The notes under the pieces are model-generated. The model was given only the letters and a program-made list of their open reading frames with translations, did not search any database and had not been told where the DNA came from. Shown one piece after another: positions 54,891-62,948 of a DNA stretch of 64,000 bases. Origin of the DNA: Bacillus sp. FSL K6-3431 (GTDB taxonomy: Bacteria; Bacillota; Bacilli; Bacillales; Bacillaceae_C); NCBI RefSeq assembly GCF_038002605.1, contig NZ_JBBOCT010000001.1:868001-932000 (forward strand), written 5' to 3'. The first letter of the stretch is position 1. The number at the start of each line of letters is the position of its first letter. The position numbers and the translations under genes were made by a program.

Positions 54891-55460
54891 CTATATTTCA
54901 TTACCAACTTTTGTTTTTTGTATACAATATAAGCCAGAAATATGTTTTGGAAGAGTAACTAAACCATGTGTTGGCTTAGAAAATGCGATATCTGCTAGAT
55001 CACGAGTCAACTCAGCCACGTCCATTGATTTCATTTCATCATGGCTAAAAAAGCCCGCACCATCGACCTCTTCATTATCTGGATGTGGATAGCCTTCTAC
55101 GTACTCCATGGAAAATACAATGTACACATTGTGCGTATCTCGAGGTTGATCTCTAAGTGCTATGATTCCATTCACTTTAGAGATAATACCCGTCTCTTCT
55201 AATACTTCCCGGATAATGCAATTTTCAATCGGTTCATGCTGTTCGATAAAACCTCCTGGATTAGTCCATAAACCTTTTCCAGGGTTTTGGGCTCGACGGA
55301 CTAGCAGGAGTTTTTCATCTTTTATAACTAGTGCGCCGACACCAATACTATAATCCCCCCAAAAAACAAAGGGACAATTTGTACATGCTTTTCGATTTTC
55401 TCCCCCTATGTTACGAATCTCCATTGGGTGACCACAAGATAAACAATAATTAGCTTCCAC
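54891..55460 (-). CDS. Nudix hydrolase with zinc ribbon
   Basis: Pyrophosphohydrolase of 189 residues from GTG 55460, supported by AAGGGAGAATACTAC; the longer frame to 55520 has no ribosome site. An N-terminal zinc ribbon is formed by CLSCGHPM and CTNCPF. The Nudix box reads GGFIEQHEPIENCIIREVLE, then ETGI, matching Gx5Ex7REUxEExGU. RDTHNVYIVFSMEYVEG follows. The architecture resembles NAD- or ADP-ribose-type Nudix enzymes of the YjaD/NudC-like group; the substrate is not certain. Confidence 0.88.
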   Translation of the reverse strand: MEANYCLSCGHPMEIRNIGGENRKACTNCPFVFWGDYSIGVGALVIKDEKLLLVRRAQNPGKGLWTNPGGFIEQHEPIENCIIREVLEETGIISKVNGIIALRDQPRDTHNVYIVFSMEYVEGYPHPDNEEVDGAGFFSHDEMKSMDVAELTRDLADIAFSKPTHGLVTLPKHISGLYCIQKTKVGNEI

Positions 55461-55753
55461 GTAGTATTCTCCCTTACTATCAAAATAAAAACTCTTCAAA
55501 AAATATTTTGCTATTATCATACCATGCTAGATCACGAGATTATGTTATAGCATAATCTTGATAATTAAAACTTCCTCATCTTTATACCATCTCAGTGAGG
55601 TTTAAATGCAATTATATAATATTATACTAAATCCTACTCTTAAAGAATCACTTTTTAATGTTATTTCTTAGGGGATAGGGACATGCGAGTTAAATGGAAA
55701 GGAATCACTTTTTATAATAGTCTTTTTTTAAGGAGTATCGAGCAATTTAATGT

Positions 55754-56548
55754 TTAAGAGCCTACCGATTCAAGTACTTTTGTTCTTGGTCGAGTGGCTC
55801 TGAACCATTGCAAACAAAGAATAATTATCAGCATAATATCAATTGCATCCCCACCATAATACATTATCATACCCCCTATTTCAGCCTGTACAGCGAGTAC
55901 GCCAGTAGGTGGGTAAGCATAAATGTATTTTGATAAGATGCCATGACTAGCCAAAGCAATTATTAACACAATTGCCCGATATTTAAAACTAGACCTATGT
56001 GGTGTTGGATCAATATAAATCATCGATATGGTAAATAGATAGCCTGCAATGAAAACATGGAGGTGTATGAACAAATGAAGAAGAATATTTTGATGCATCG
56101 CCGAGAATAAATCCGTCGTATAAAGAACCCATAACCCACCCAAATTGAGCAAGGTTGCGATAATTGGATCACTAAGCGTTCGAACAGGCCTGCTCTTGAG
56201 CATACTTGAAATGCGTCGGGCTGTTTTCACATTGAGTGTTCGCAGAACAAGAGTCATTGGCGCTCCTAATACCATAAGAAGTGGTGCAAGCATTCCGAGA
56301 AGTAAATGACCAAGCATATGCACCGTGAAATCAATATGAGCACTATTCGCTAAGGGACCGACAACTGCTGAAGCCGCACAAAAAACTCCTAAGATCCAGA
56401 AGAAAGTTCGATATAACGGCCATCGTTTGTAACGACGATTTGATAAAACAGTAGCTAGGACATAGATAATCAATATCATTACAATCAATAACAACAGTAT
56501 AAACTCGAAAGGATTTCCACTTCCATCATAAATATGATTATTGTTCAT
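55754..56548 (-). CDS. Cytochrome c oxidase assembly protein, CtaG family
   Basis: Membrane protein of 264 residues with seven hydrophobic helices, of the caa3-type CtaG family. Typical parts are FWILGVFCAASAVVGPLANS, HIDFTVHMLGHLLLGMLAPL, MVLGAPMTLVLRTL, LHLFIHLHVFIAGYLFTISM and AEIGGMIMYYGGDAIDIMLI, with conserved His and acidic residues in the membrane. It may help copper delivery to haem-copper oxidases, although no ctaCDEF gene is nearby. It overlaps the upstream DUF2243 gene by 11 bases. Confidence 0.88.
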   Translation of the reverse strand: MNNNHIYDGSGNPFEFILLLLIVMILIIYVLATVLSNRRYKRWPLYRTFFWILGVFCAASAVVGPLANSAHIDFTVHMLGHLLLGMLAPLLMVLGAPMTLVLRTLNVKTARRISSMLKSRPVRTLSDPIIATLLNLGGLWVLYTTDLFSAMHQNILLHLFIHLHVFIAGYLFTISMIYIDPTPHRSSFKYRAIVLIIALASHGILSKYIYAYPPTGVLAVQAEIGGMIMYYGGDAIDIMLIIILCLQWFRATRPRTKVLESVGS

Positions 56549-57032
56549 TTACGGATCTACCTCTCAATAGTTTTGATTCTTTTCGCGTACGAAAAACTTG
56601 TAGCATACCAATTAAGACCATTACAGCAGCAACTATGTTCCATATCAAATCGTAAATAAGAATATTTTCTACGTAGCGTATCTGGTGTATTTTCATTATC
56701 TTGTGTTGGATTGTACCGTCGTATAACTGAAATGCACCACCCCCAAGCATCATTCCACCCCACCATCTTTTCAACCAAAATGCATTTCTGCGGCGAAGGT
56801 CACCAACCATGAATAACGAACTGATCGTCGCAAACCAACTAAAAGCATGAAAAAGACCATCTGAGACCAACCCAATATCCGTTGTGGATTTGTCATAGAA
56901 ATGATGCCAATGCAATAGTTGATGAAAAATAGTTTCGTCTATAAAGGCGGCTAGTCCTAGTCCAAACAGGATGCCCGACCAAAGATTACGGGTCAAGTAG
57001 GAAGACCGAGCTGTATTGATTCCAGTATCCAT
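56538..57032 (-). CDS. DUF2243 membrane protein
   Basis: A 164-residue protein with four hydrophobic helices, DUF2243 family (LWSGILFGLGLAAFIDETIF, HQLLHWHHFYDKSTTDIGLV, DGLFHAFSWFATISSLFMVG, YDGTIQHKIMKIHQIRY). Several conserved histidines in and near the helices suggest metal or haem binding, unproven. The ATG follows GAAAGGATACATTTA. Coupled to the CtaG gene, a pairing that recurs in Bacilli. Confidence 0.85.
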   Translation of the reverse strand: MDTGINTARSSYLTRNLWSGILFGLGLAAFIDETIFHQLLHWHHFYDKSTTDIGLVSDGLFHAFSWFATISSLFMVGDLRRRNAFWLKRWWGGMMLGGGAFQLYDGTIQHKIMKIHQIRYVENILIYDLIWNIVAAVMVLIGMLQVFRTRKESKLLRGRSVNEQ

Positions 57033-57448
57033 TAAATGTATCCTTTCTTATATAACTTCTTAGTATTTTTTCCTAGTCTATCCAAGATAAATAGGCTATA
57101 GACATTTTCTATATCGTAAGCGTAGTTCTACGACAATCCGCTATACCAAAGAATGAGGTGTTTTTTGTATTTCCTAGCATTTTGTCAATGAACATGATGA
57201 CTTAATCAATAGCCATGCAGGCTCAAAGGATTAGCTTACTTTTTTAGGTGCGAAGTTTGAGCTAATGATAATTATGTAGAATCTTCACAAGTGTTGGATT
57301 CATATTAACTTTCAAGGTAATACCGGATTAGTTCGAAAAATAGTGTGTCAGTAATTCTTTAAGGCTTTTAAAACTTCGTAAATGTAGTTAAAATTGGATA
57401 ATCGTCTTAAAAATAATTATTGGAATATTGCTACATTTTACTTTTTAG
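57033..57448. other. Intergenic region, no gene seen
   Basis: About 415 AT-rich bases between divergent DUF2243 and guanidine exporter units. Apart from a small CGTAG/CTACG inverted repeat near 57122, nothing recognisable. Confidence 0.45.
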
Positions 57449-57476
57449 TTGAATAAATTTCAATTTGGTATATAAT
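57449..57476 (+). promoter_or_regulatory. Promoter of the guanidine exporter operon
   Basis: TTGAAT (57449-57454), 16-base spacer, TATAAT (57471-57476). Transcription should begin just ahead of the riboswitch. Confidence 0.65.
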
Positions 57477-57504
57477 TGGAGTTAATCAAATAACTTAAAT
57501 GTTT

Positions 57505-57627
57505 TCTAGGGTTCCGCAATATGTGAGTTTGGTCTGGTCCGAGAGAAAACTCGCAGCTTTGCTGTGCCACGGAAGGATAAAAGCCTGGGAGAAACTGTTT
57601 TTAACAGTTATTTCCCAGGCTTTTTTT
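57505..57627 (+). promoter_or_regulatory. Guanidine-I (ykkC) riboswitch
   Basis: Conserved elements in order: CTAGGGTTCCGC, CTGGTCCGAGAGAAAACTC, GTGCCACGGAAGGATAAAAG and CCTGGGAGAAAC. The aptamer 3' part doubles as the 5' arm of a strong terminator (AGCCTGGGA...AACTG / CAGTT...TCCCAGGCT, then TTTTTT, 57583-57627). Guanidinium binding should prevent termination and turn on the exporter. Confidence 0.95.
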
Positions 57628-57666
57628 GTTTTTTTGGTAACAATAAAATCGGAGGTGTTACAAACA

Positions 57667-58008
57667 TTGAATTCGAATTGGATTAAAGTATTTATTGCTG
57701 CATTTTTTGAAGTTTTCTGGGTTATTGGCTTAAAACACGCAAATGATTTCTGGACTTGGTTTGGTACTGTTATCTCTATCATAATTAGTTTCTATTTAAT
57801 GATAATGGCTGGACGGAAACTACCCGTAGGGACTGTATATGCAGTTTTTGTGGGAATCGGCACAGCAGGAACTGTTTTTTCTGAAATCATATTCTTTGGA
57901 GAATCATTCAAGATAAGTAAATTAATTTTAATTTTACTTTTATTAGCAGGTGTCATTGGATTGAAATTAGTGACAGAAGACAAAGTTCAGGAAGGAAATG
58001 ATACCTAA
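57667..58008 (+). CDS. SMR guanidinium exporter subunit 1 (YkkC/Gdx-type)
   Basis: Small multidrug resistance protein of 113 residues with four membrane helices. The essential membrane Glu is E15 ([15 protein letters not shown]). The [16 protein letters not shown] segment is the typical TM3 motif. Translation starts at TTG 57667, nine bases after GGAGGTG; the longer frame runs through the riboswitch and is not coding. The gene lies directly behind a guanidine-I riboswitch and overlaps the next SMR gene as TAATG, so the products probably form a heterodimeric guanidinium/H+ antiporter. Confidence 0.92.
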   Translation: MNSNWIKVFIAAFFEVFWVIGLKHANDFWTWFGTVISIIISFYLMIMAGRKLPVGTVYAVFVGIGTAGTVFSEIIFFGESFKISKLILILLLLAGVIGLKLVTEDKVQEGNDT

Positions 58009-58322
58009 TGGCATGGACTTCTTTAATTTTAGCTGGGGTGTTTGAAATGTTTGGTGTGGCCATGATTAATAAATGGCACAAGGATTCGAATTGGCAATCC
58101 TTGATTTTATTAATTCTGGGATTTGGAGCAAGTTTTCTGTTTCTTGCATATGCAATGAAAACACTGCCCATGGGGACGGCTTATGCCATTTGGACTGGAA
58201 TCGGGGCGTCTGGCGGAGCAATCTTAGGCATGTTTTTATATGGTGAATCAAAGGAATGGAAACGAATTATTTTTATTTCTATGGTTTTAGGTGCAGCAAT
58301 AGGATTAAAACTTGTCTCATAA
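58008..58322 (+). CDS. SMR guanidinium exporter subunit 2 (YkkD/Gdx-type)
   Basis: Second small multidrug resistance protein, 104 residues, four helices. The conserved Glu is E13 (AGVFEMFGVAMINKWHK), and TM3 carries MGTAYAIWTGIGASGG. Its ATG shares a base with the stop codon of subunit 1. As a pair behind a guanidine-sensing riboswitch it matches the YkkCD arrangement; an opposite membrane orientation of the two subunits is likely but was not derived here. Confidence 0.92.
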   Translation: MAWTSLILAGVFEMFGVAMINKWHKDSNWQSLILLILGFGASFLFLAYAMKTLPMGTAYAIWTGIGASGGAILGMFLYGESKEWKRIIFISMVLGAAIGLKLVS

Positions 58323-58428
58323 AGATGTATAGCTAATAACTGTTATCTTATTGTATTTGACAGAATGGAATCCTATAAGGTTATTATTTTGCGAAATACA
58401 GTTGGAAAAATCTTATTTAACATCAATC

Positions 58429-58456
58429 ATCCCTGTGCTTCCTATTGCACAGGGAT
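58429..58456. terminator. Intrinsic terminator
   Basis: Perfect arms ATCCCTGTGC / GCACAGGGAT between the convergent SMR and FGE-like genes. Confidence 0.78.
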
Positions 58457-58480
58457 ATAAATAATAAATAAGCATTTAGA

Positions 58481-59137
58481 TTAATAAGATTGGGCAAGAC
58501 GGAATCCAAGATCGTCTATGAAAAATGACGGATGGCTACGACGACGGCACGAAGCCCCACAACCCCTGGCCTCCTCAGCCCAGCTACCTCCTCGAAAAAT
58601 TCGGTAAGAGCCGTAAACTTGTTCATCATATATATCCCAACACCACTCCCAAACATTTCCTAACATATCATACAGACCCCATGCATTCGGTTCCTTTTTC
58701 CCTACTTCAAGGACTTTTCCTCCTGAATTTTCGCTGTACCAGGCAATCTTATCAAGCTCTCCATACCTATAACCAGTAGTCCCTGCTTTACATGCATATT
58801 GCCACTCCGCTTCTGAAGGTAGTCGATAACCGTTTGATCCCCAATCACAAATAATATTTTCCCCACCATTACTTATCGAATAACACTTTTTTAGTCCGAC
58901 TTCCTGTGAAAGTAAATTACAAAAATAAATGGCATCATTCCAAGAAATATTCACAATCGGTTTTAGTTCTCCGTCAAATGCGCGAGATGATTTATTTGCA
59001 ATAGCATGGTACAGGCCCGTAGGTACTGGATACGGAGCAAGAAGAAACGGTTTTATTTCAGCTTTCCATTTGCTTTTTATTCTATCGTCTCTTAATTCTA
59101 TTTCTCCCCCTGGAATTTTTACCATTGAATAATCCAT
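58481..59137 (-). CDS. Formylglycine-generating-enzyme (SUMF1)-like protein
   Basis: A 218-residue cytosolic protein of the FGE-sulfatase family. Family motifs are MVKIPGGEIEL, PIVNISWNDAIYFCNLL, GYRLPSEAEWQYACKAGTT, WGLYDMLGNVWEWCWD and FRGGSWAEEARGCGASCRRR, ending DDLGFRLA. Two cysteines (CGASC) lie where FGE holds its copper-binding pair, with four- instead of five-residue spacing. No sulfatase is nearby, so its target is unknown. ATG 59137 is 26 bases from the AGGAGG site; an ATT at 59155 has ideal spacing and may be the true start. Confidence 0.82.
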   Translation of the reverse strand: MDYSMVKIPGGEIELRDDRIKSKWKAEIKPFLLAPYPVPTGLYHAIANKSSRAFDGELKPIVNISWNDAIYFCNLLSQEVGLKKCYSISNGGENIICDWGSNGYRLPSEAEWQYACKAGTTGYRYGELDKIAWYSENSGGKVLEVGKKEPNAWGLYDMLGNVWEWCWDIYDEQVYGSYRIFRGGSWAEEARGCGASCRRRSHPSFFIDDLGFRLAQSY

Positions 59138-59155
59138 GTAACTTTTTATTTCAAT

Positions 59156-59508
59156 TACCCCTTCCTCCTCCTAACGATCTTTGTTTTACAAATTTTACAT
59201 ATTTAGAATCATTAAATCAATACAAAAATTACGTTTATTATTTACAAAGATCAGCCAAAAAGTTTAGTTTGATCTTTGTCATTTTGTAAATGATCCCCCT
59301 CCATCAAATGAAGATATATTCCATTTAATATAAAAATGTAGCATGGATGAAGTTTCATCTTGTTTATATACTCCTATCTATGTTGCTTATTTAAGCGTTC
59401 AATCATAAATATTCCCTTTATGTTTAAGTATTCATTGAAATATTTCCATCTTAAATACGTTCAAAATCACTGAATAAGGGTAATATGATGAGGAAGGGGC
59501 GTATGTGT
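59156..59508. other. Intergenic region with one inverted repeat
   Basis: Arms AAAGATCA / TGATCTTT lie at about 59243-59276. No clear sigma-A promoter or Rex-type site was found ahead of the cytochrome bd operon. Confidence 0.4.
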
Positions 59509-59604
59509 ATGTATAAAAACCATGAACGAAAGTTAATATGGCTTGCTTTTGGTGTAGCAGCGATTATGCTCATATCGATTTTTGGTAGGTTATTTGGCAG
59601 CTAA
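59509..59604 (+). CDS. 31-residue membrane protein upstream of cydA
   Basis: A 31-codon ORF, MYKNHERKLIWLAFGVAAIM then LISIFGRLFGS: a basic N-terminus and one membrane helix. ATG 59509 has AGGAAGGGG nine bases upstream (an in-frame ATG two codons earlier is closer). Its stop codon lies inside the ribosome-site region of cydA, so the two are probably coupled. Unrecognised; an accessory of the bd oxidase is plausible by position only. Confidence 0.6.
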   Translation: MYKNHERKLIWLAFGVAAIMLISIFGRLFGS

Positions 59605-59619
59605 GGAGGCGAATGATGT

Positions 59620-60966
59620 TTGGTAAATGAAGATGCATTATTTTATAGTCGGATTTTAACAGAACTTACCCTTTCATTCCACATTGTTTATGCCACGATT
59701 GGGGTAGGTATTCCGCTCATGATCATGATTGCTCAATGGGTTGGAATTAAGAAAAATGATGAACATTATATTTTACTGGCGAGAAGATGGACACGTGGTT
59801 TTGTTATAACTGTAGCTGTTGGCGTCGTTACAGGAACCGCCATCGGTTTGCAATTATCACTACTTTGGCCGAATTTCATGGAGCTTGCTGGAAATGTGAT
59901 TGCACTTCCTCTTTTTATGGAAACATTCGCATTCTTTTTTGAAGCGATCTTTTTAGGGATTTATTTATACACATGGGATCGTTTTGAAGATCAGCGTAAA
60001 CATTTACTGCTGCTAATTCCGGTTGCAATAGGCGCTTCTTTTTCCGCCGTATTTATTACGATGGTAAATGCGTTTATGAATGCACCACAAGGTTTTGACA
60101 TTGTGAATGGCAACCTTGTGAATGTTAACCCGTTAATAGCAATGTTTAATCCCGCAATGCCAACAAAAGTGACGCATGTTGTGGTAACAGCATTCATGAC
60201 ATCTGCATTTGTACTTGCATCGATTGCAGCATTCAGACTATTAAAAGGTTCCAATCATGTCTATCATAAAAAAGCACTCTTTTTAACAATGAAGCTCGGG
60301 CTTATTTTCTCTATTGCTACAGCTGTGATTGGAGATTTCTCTGGAAAATACTTGGCTGAATATCAGCCAGAAAAATTAGCTGCGGCTGAGTGGCATTTTG
60401 AAACGGAAGAAAAATCGTCTCTTATTTTATACGGTGTTTTAAAAGATGGTGAAGTGAAATACGCGATAAAAATTCCATTCGCACTTAGTGTGTTAGCACA
60501 TAATGATCCAACAGCTGAAGTTATTGGTTTGGACCAGTTTCCAGAAGATGAAATTCCCCCACTTTACATTCATTACTTATTCGATATTATGGTAACGATC
60601 GGGATGTGGCTGGTACTATTATCACTTGTTTTCTGGATTGGCATTAAGCGTGGTTGGCCAATCGTCCACACAAGATGGTTCAGATGGCTCATCGTGCTTG
60701 GAGGGCCCCTATCGATTATAGCTATTGAAGCTGGATGGTGGCTCGCAGAAGTTGGAAGACAACCTTGGGTACTTCGCGGAATAATGCGAACAGCTGACGC
60801 TGCGACTTCGAGCAATCAAGTGGATTTGATGCTCATGCTTTTTGCTGGTTTATACATTATTTTAGGAATTGGGACAATCGTTGTTTTAAGTCGAATGTTT
60901 AGAAGAAATCCAGTGGAACAAGAGCTAAAAGATCGTGAAGATGAAAAAGGCGGTGTGCGAACATGA
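59620..60966 (+). CDS. cydA: Cytochrome bd quinol oxidase subunit I
   Basis: Membrane quinol oxidase subunit carrying three haems, 448 residues. Haem ligands are at their usual positions: H21 (LSFHIVYATIG) for b595 and H186 (KVTHVVVTAFM) for b558; the proton-path glutamates E101 and E108 lie in METFAFFFEAIFLG. The Q loop is short, as in Bacillus YthA and cyanide-insensitive oxidases. GRQPWVLRGIMRTADA is the conserved C-terminal motif. It starts at TTG 59620 behind AAGGAGGCG and ends in an ATGA overlap with cydB. Confidence 0.95.
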   Translation: MVNEDALFYSRILTELTLSFHIVYATIGVGIPLMIMIAQWVGIKKNDEHYILLARRWTRGFVITVAVGVVTGTAIGLQLSLLWPNFMELAGNVIALPLFMETFAFFFEAIFLGIYLYTWDRFEDQRKHLLLLIPVAIGASFSAVFITMVNAFMNAPQGFDIVNGNLVNVNPLIAMFNPAMPTKVTHVVVTAFMTSAFVLASIAAFRLLKGSNHVYHKKALFLTMKLGLIFSIATAVIGDFSGKYLAEYQPEKLAAAEWHFETEEKSSLILYGVLKDGEVKYAIKIPFALSVLAHNDPTAEVIGLDQFPEDEIPPLYIHYLFDIMVTIGMWLVLLSLVFWIGIKRGWPIVHTRWFRWLIVLGGPLSIIAIEAGWWLAEVGRQPWVLRGIMRTADAATSSNQVDLMLMLFAGLYIILGIGTIVVLSRMFRRNPVEQELKDREDEKGGVRT

Positions 60967-61988
60967 ACTTAGAAATACTAGGGATTATGGTGCTCTGGAC
61001 GTTTCTATTCGGTTACGTTATCGTCGCTTCCATTGACTTCGGTGCTGGATTTTTTAACGCTTATAGTGCATTTACAGGAAAACAGCATATTTTAACAAAG
61101 ATTATTCAACGCTACCTATCGCCTGTTTGGGAAGTAACAAATGTGTTTCTCGTTTTCTTTTTCGTTGGGATCATTGGCTTTTTCCCAAAAACAGCATTTT
61201 ATTATGGAACCACCCTTCTCGTCCCAGTAAGCATTGCAATTGTTTTATTGGCCATTCGCGGTTCCTATTATGCATTTGAAACGTATGGGTCTAGAGGGCA
61301 TAAAGGCTATTCCTTCATGTATGGATTATCAGGGTTATTTATTCCAGCATCCTTATCTATTGTACTGACCATTTCCGAAGGTGGATTTATTTCAATAGTT
61401 GATGGAAATCCTGTATTGGATTATTGGGCATTATTTTCAAATCCTTTAACATGGAGCATCGTCGTTTTAAGCCTTGCTGCTGTCCTTTATATCTCAGCGG
61501 TTTTCCTCACCTGGTATGCAAATAAAGCGAAAGATGTAGCAGCAACCAATTTGATGAGAAAATATGCATTGATCTGGGCATTGCCGACAATTATTACTGC
61601 TGGTGGAATCATTTTTGAATTGAGCATCCACAACCAAGAGCATTTTCAACGAATGATAAATTTATGGTGGGTTTTCGGTTTATCCTTCTTGTTATTTATC
61701 GGAACAGTATGGCTTATTTGGAAACGTAGAAACTATGGAATAGCATTTGGTTTATTAGCAGGGCAATTTGCGTTTGCATTTTATGGCTATGGTTTTTCTC
61801 ATTATCCATACTTGCTATACCCTTATTTAACAATCTATGATAGTTTTACGAATCGAGCCATGGCGATTTCACTTATTGTCGCTTTTATTGCAGGACTAGG
61901 ATTATTGATTCCATCCTTATATTTATTGCTAAAACTATTTTTATTTAATAAAGATTATGTAAAAGGGGAAAAAAATCACCATCCTTAA
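60963..61988 (+). CDS. cydB: Cytochrome bd quinol oxidase subunit II
   Basis: Second large membrane subunit, 341 residues, about eight helices. Conserved parts are FLFGYVIVASIDFGAGFF (with the cofactor/quinone-side Asp25), YLSPVWEVTNVFLVFFFVG, IRGSYYAFETYG and YGYGFSHYPYLLYPYLTIYD. It is translationally coupled to cydA and followed by the small subunit gene. Confidence 0.94.
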   Translation: MNLEILGIMVLWTFLFGYVIVASIDFGAGFFNAYSAFTGKQHILTKIIQRYLSPVWEVTNVFLVFFFVGIIGFFPKTAFYYGTTLLVPVSIAIVLLAIRGSYYAFETYGSRGHKGYSFMYGLSGLFIPASLSIVLTISEGGFISIVDGNPVLDYWALFSNPLTWSIVVLSLAAVLYISAVFLTWYANKAKDVAATNLMRKYALIWALPTIITAGGIIFELSIHNQEHFQRMINLWWVFGLSFLLFIGTVWLIWKRRNYGIAFGLLAGQFAFAFYGYGFSHYPYLLYPYLTIYDSFTNRAMAISLIVAFIAGLGLLIPSLYLLLKLFLFNKDYVKGEKNHHP

Positions 61989-62004
61989 AAGAGGAGAGAT
62001 AATA

Positions 62005-62112
62005 ATGGGTAACTTTTTTATATTTATCGCCCCCTTCATAGTTTTGTTTGCTGCGATTGGATTCGCATTCTGGGCTGCACTGAAAGACGGTCCAATCACA
62101 AAAGAAAAATAA
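62005..62112 (+). CDS. cydS: Cytochrome bd small subunit CydS
   Basis: A 35-residue single-helix membrane protein, MGNFFIFIAPFIVLFAAIGF then AFWAALKDGPITKEK. Length, position right after cydB and the AFWxxLKD ending fit the CydS subunit found in the Geobacillus bd oxidase, which occupies a position comparable to CydX. ATG 62005 follows AGAGGAGAGATAAT. The operon terminates just downstream. Confidence 0.82.
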   Translation: MGNFFIFIAPFIVLFAAIGFAFWAALKDGPITKEK

Positions 62113-62118
62113 TGACGA

Positions 62119-62166
62119 ACAGTGTTCCGATAAAGCATATTTTGCTGAATGGAACACTGTTTTTTA
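62119..62166 (+). terminator. Terminator of the cydABS operon
   Basis: Arms ACAGTGTTCC / GGAACACTGT followed by TTTTTTAT. Confidence 0.88.
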
Positions 62167-62420
62167 TAAAAATGCCCTTTAAACCGACTTGTTTCTACAC
62201 CGTTTCTAGTGGTACGCACAAGTATAAAAAGTTATTAGGAGCAGCTACTAACATCCCTAAAAATAATTAGTACCAGGTATTAATCAATCAATATTCCCGC
62301 TTTTTAGAATAGTATTTTAAAATAACAATAAATCGTTATTCCAAAACTTAGCTGTCTAAAACCATACTTCTTACAGTTATAGATACGTAAAAATTCAAGT
62401 GATTTAAAGACATAAAAAAA

Positions 62421-62453
62421 CAAACAAGCACTTCATCAGTACTTGTTTGAAAA
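62421..62453 (-). terminator. Terminator of cwlJ
   Basis: Minus-strand hairpin TCAAACAAGTACTGATGAAG ... CTTGTTTG followed by TTTTTTT, directly after the cwlJ stop. Confidence 0.82.
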
Positions 62454-62457
62454 ATGA

Positions 62458-62886
62458 TTAAAATGTATTATAAACAGCTTCACATTCCTCAGCAGTAGGT
62501 TCGTAAAAACAGTGCAATTTATAACGGGCTACAAATGGTTGGTCATACCACGTAGGAGGACAATCACCAGGGGGCCTAAAATACCATAGGCTAAATTTGG
62601 CTGGCCAAATTCGATGACCTTGGATGGATCTTCTTGCTAACTTCTTTTCCTTTTCTCTCGCCCCCTGATAAAAATATCCATGTGTCACAGCTTCAAACGC
62701 ATGTGGCTGGTGAACCATTTGCGGGATAGTACGAATAGCTTTAAAGTCAGAACAATTTGCTCGAATTCGATTAATCCCTACATTGCCCACCATGAGCATT
62801 CCCTGTTGCCCTTCCCCTTCGGCTTCTGCTCTTAGTAGTCTTGCTAATAGGTTGATATCTGCTTCTCTGGCTTTAACTACAGCCAT
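62458..62886 (-). CDS. cwlJ: Spore cortex hydrolase CwlJ
   Basis: Cortex-lytic enzyme of the SleB/CwlJ hydrolase family, 142 residues, the same length as Bacillus CwlJ. It acts on cortex peptidoglycan during germination and is triggered by Ca-dipicolinate in characterised species. LARLLRAEAEGEGQQGMLMV carries the catalytic Glu; VGNVGINRIRANCSDFK, QPHAFEAVTHGYFYQGA and AKFSLWYFRPPGDCPPTWYD follow. No signal peptide, as expected for a coat-assembled protein. GGAGGTGGAGGT precedes the ATG. A strong sign that the organism forms endospores; no gerQ is adjacent. Confidence 0.95.
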   Translation of the reverse strand: MAVVKAREADINLLARLLRAEAEGEGQQGMLMVGNVGINRIRANCSDFKAIRTIPQMVHQPHAFEAVTHGYFYQGAREKEKKLARRSIQGHRIWPAKFSLWYFRPPGDCPPTWYDQPFVARYKLHCFYEPTAEECEAVYNTF

Positions 62887-62948
62887 ACCTCCACCTCCAT
62901 ATCACTACATCTTTATCTTATTGTAAGATGTCGTGATTGTTGACGGAG

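Noticed and set aside
57499..57666. N-terminal extension of the first SMR gene
   Set aside because: It covers the guanidine-I aptamer and terminator. The GGAGGTG-TTG start at 57667 gives a normal SMR length.
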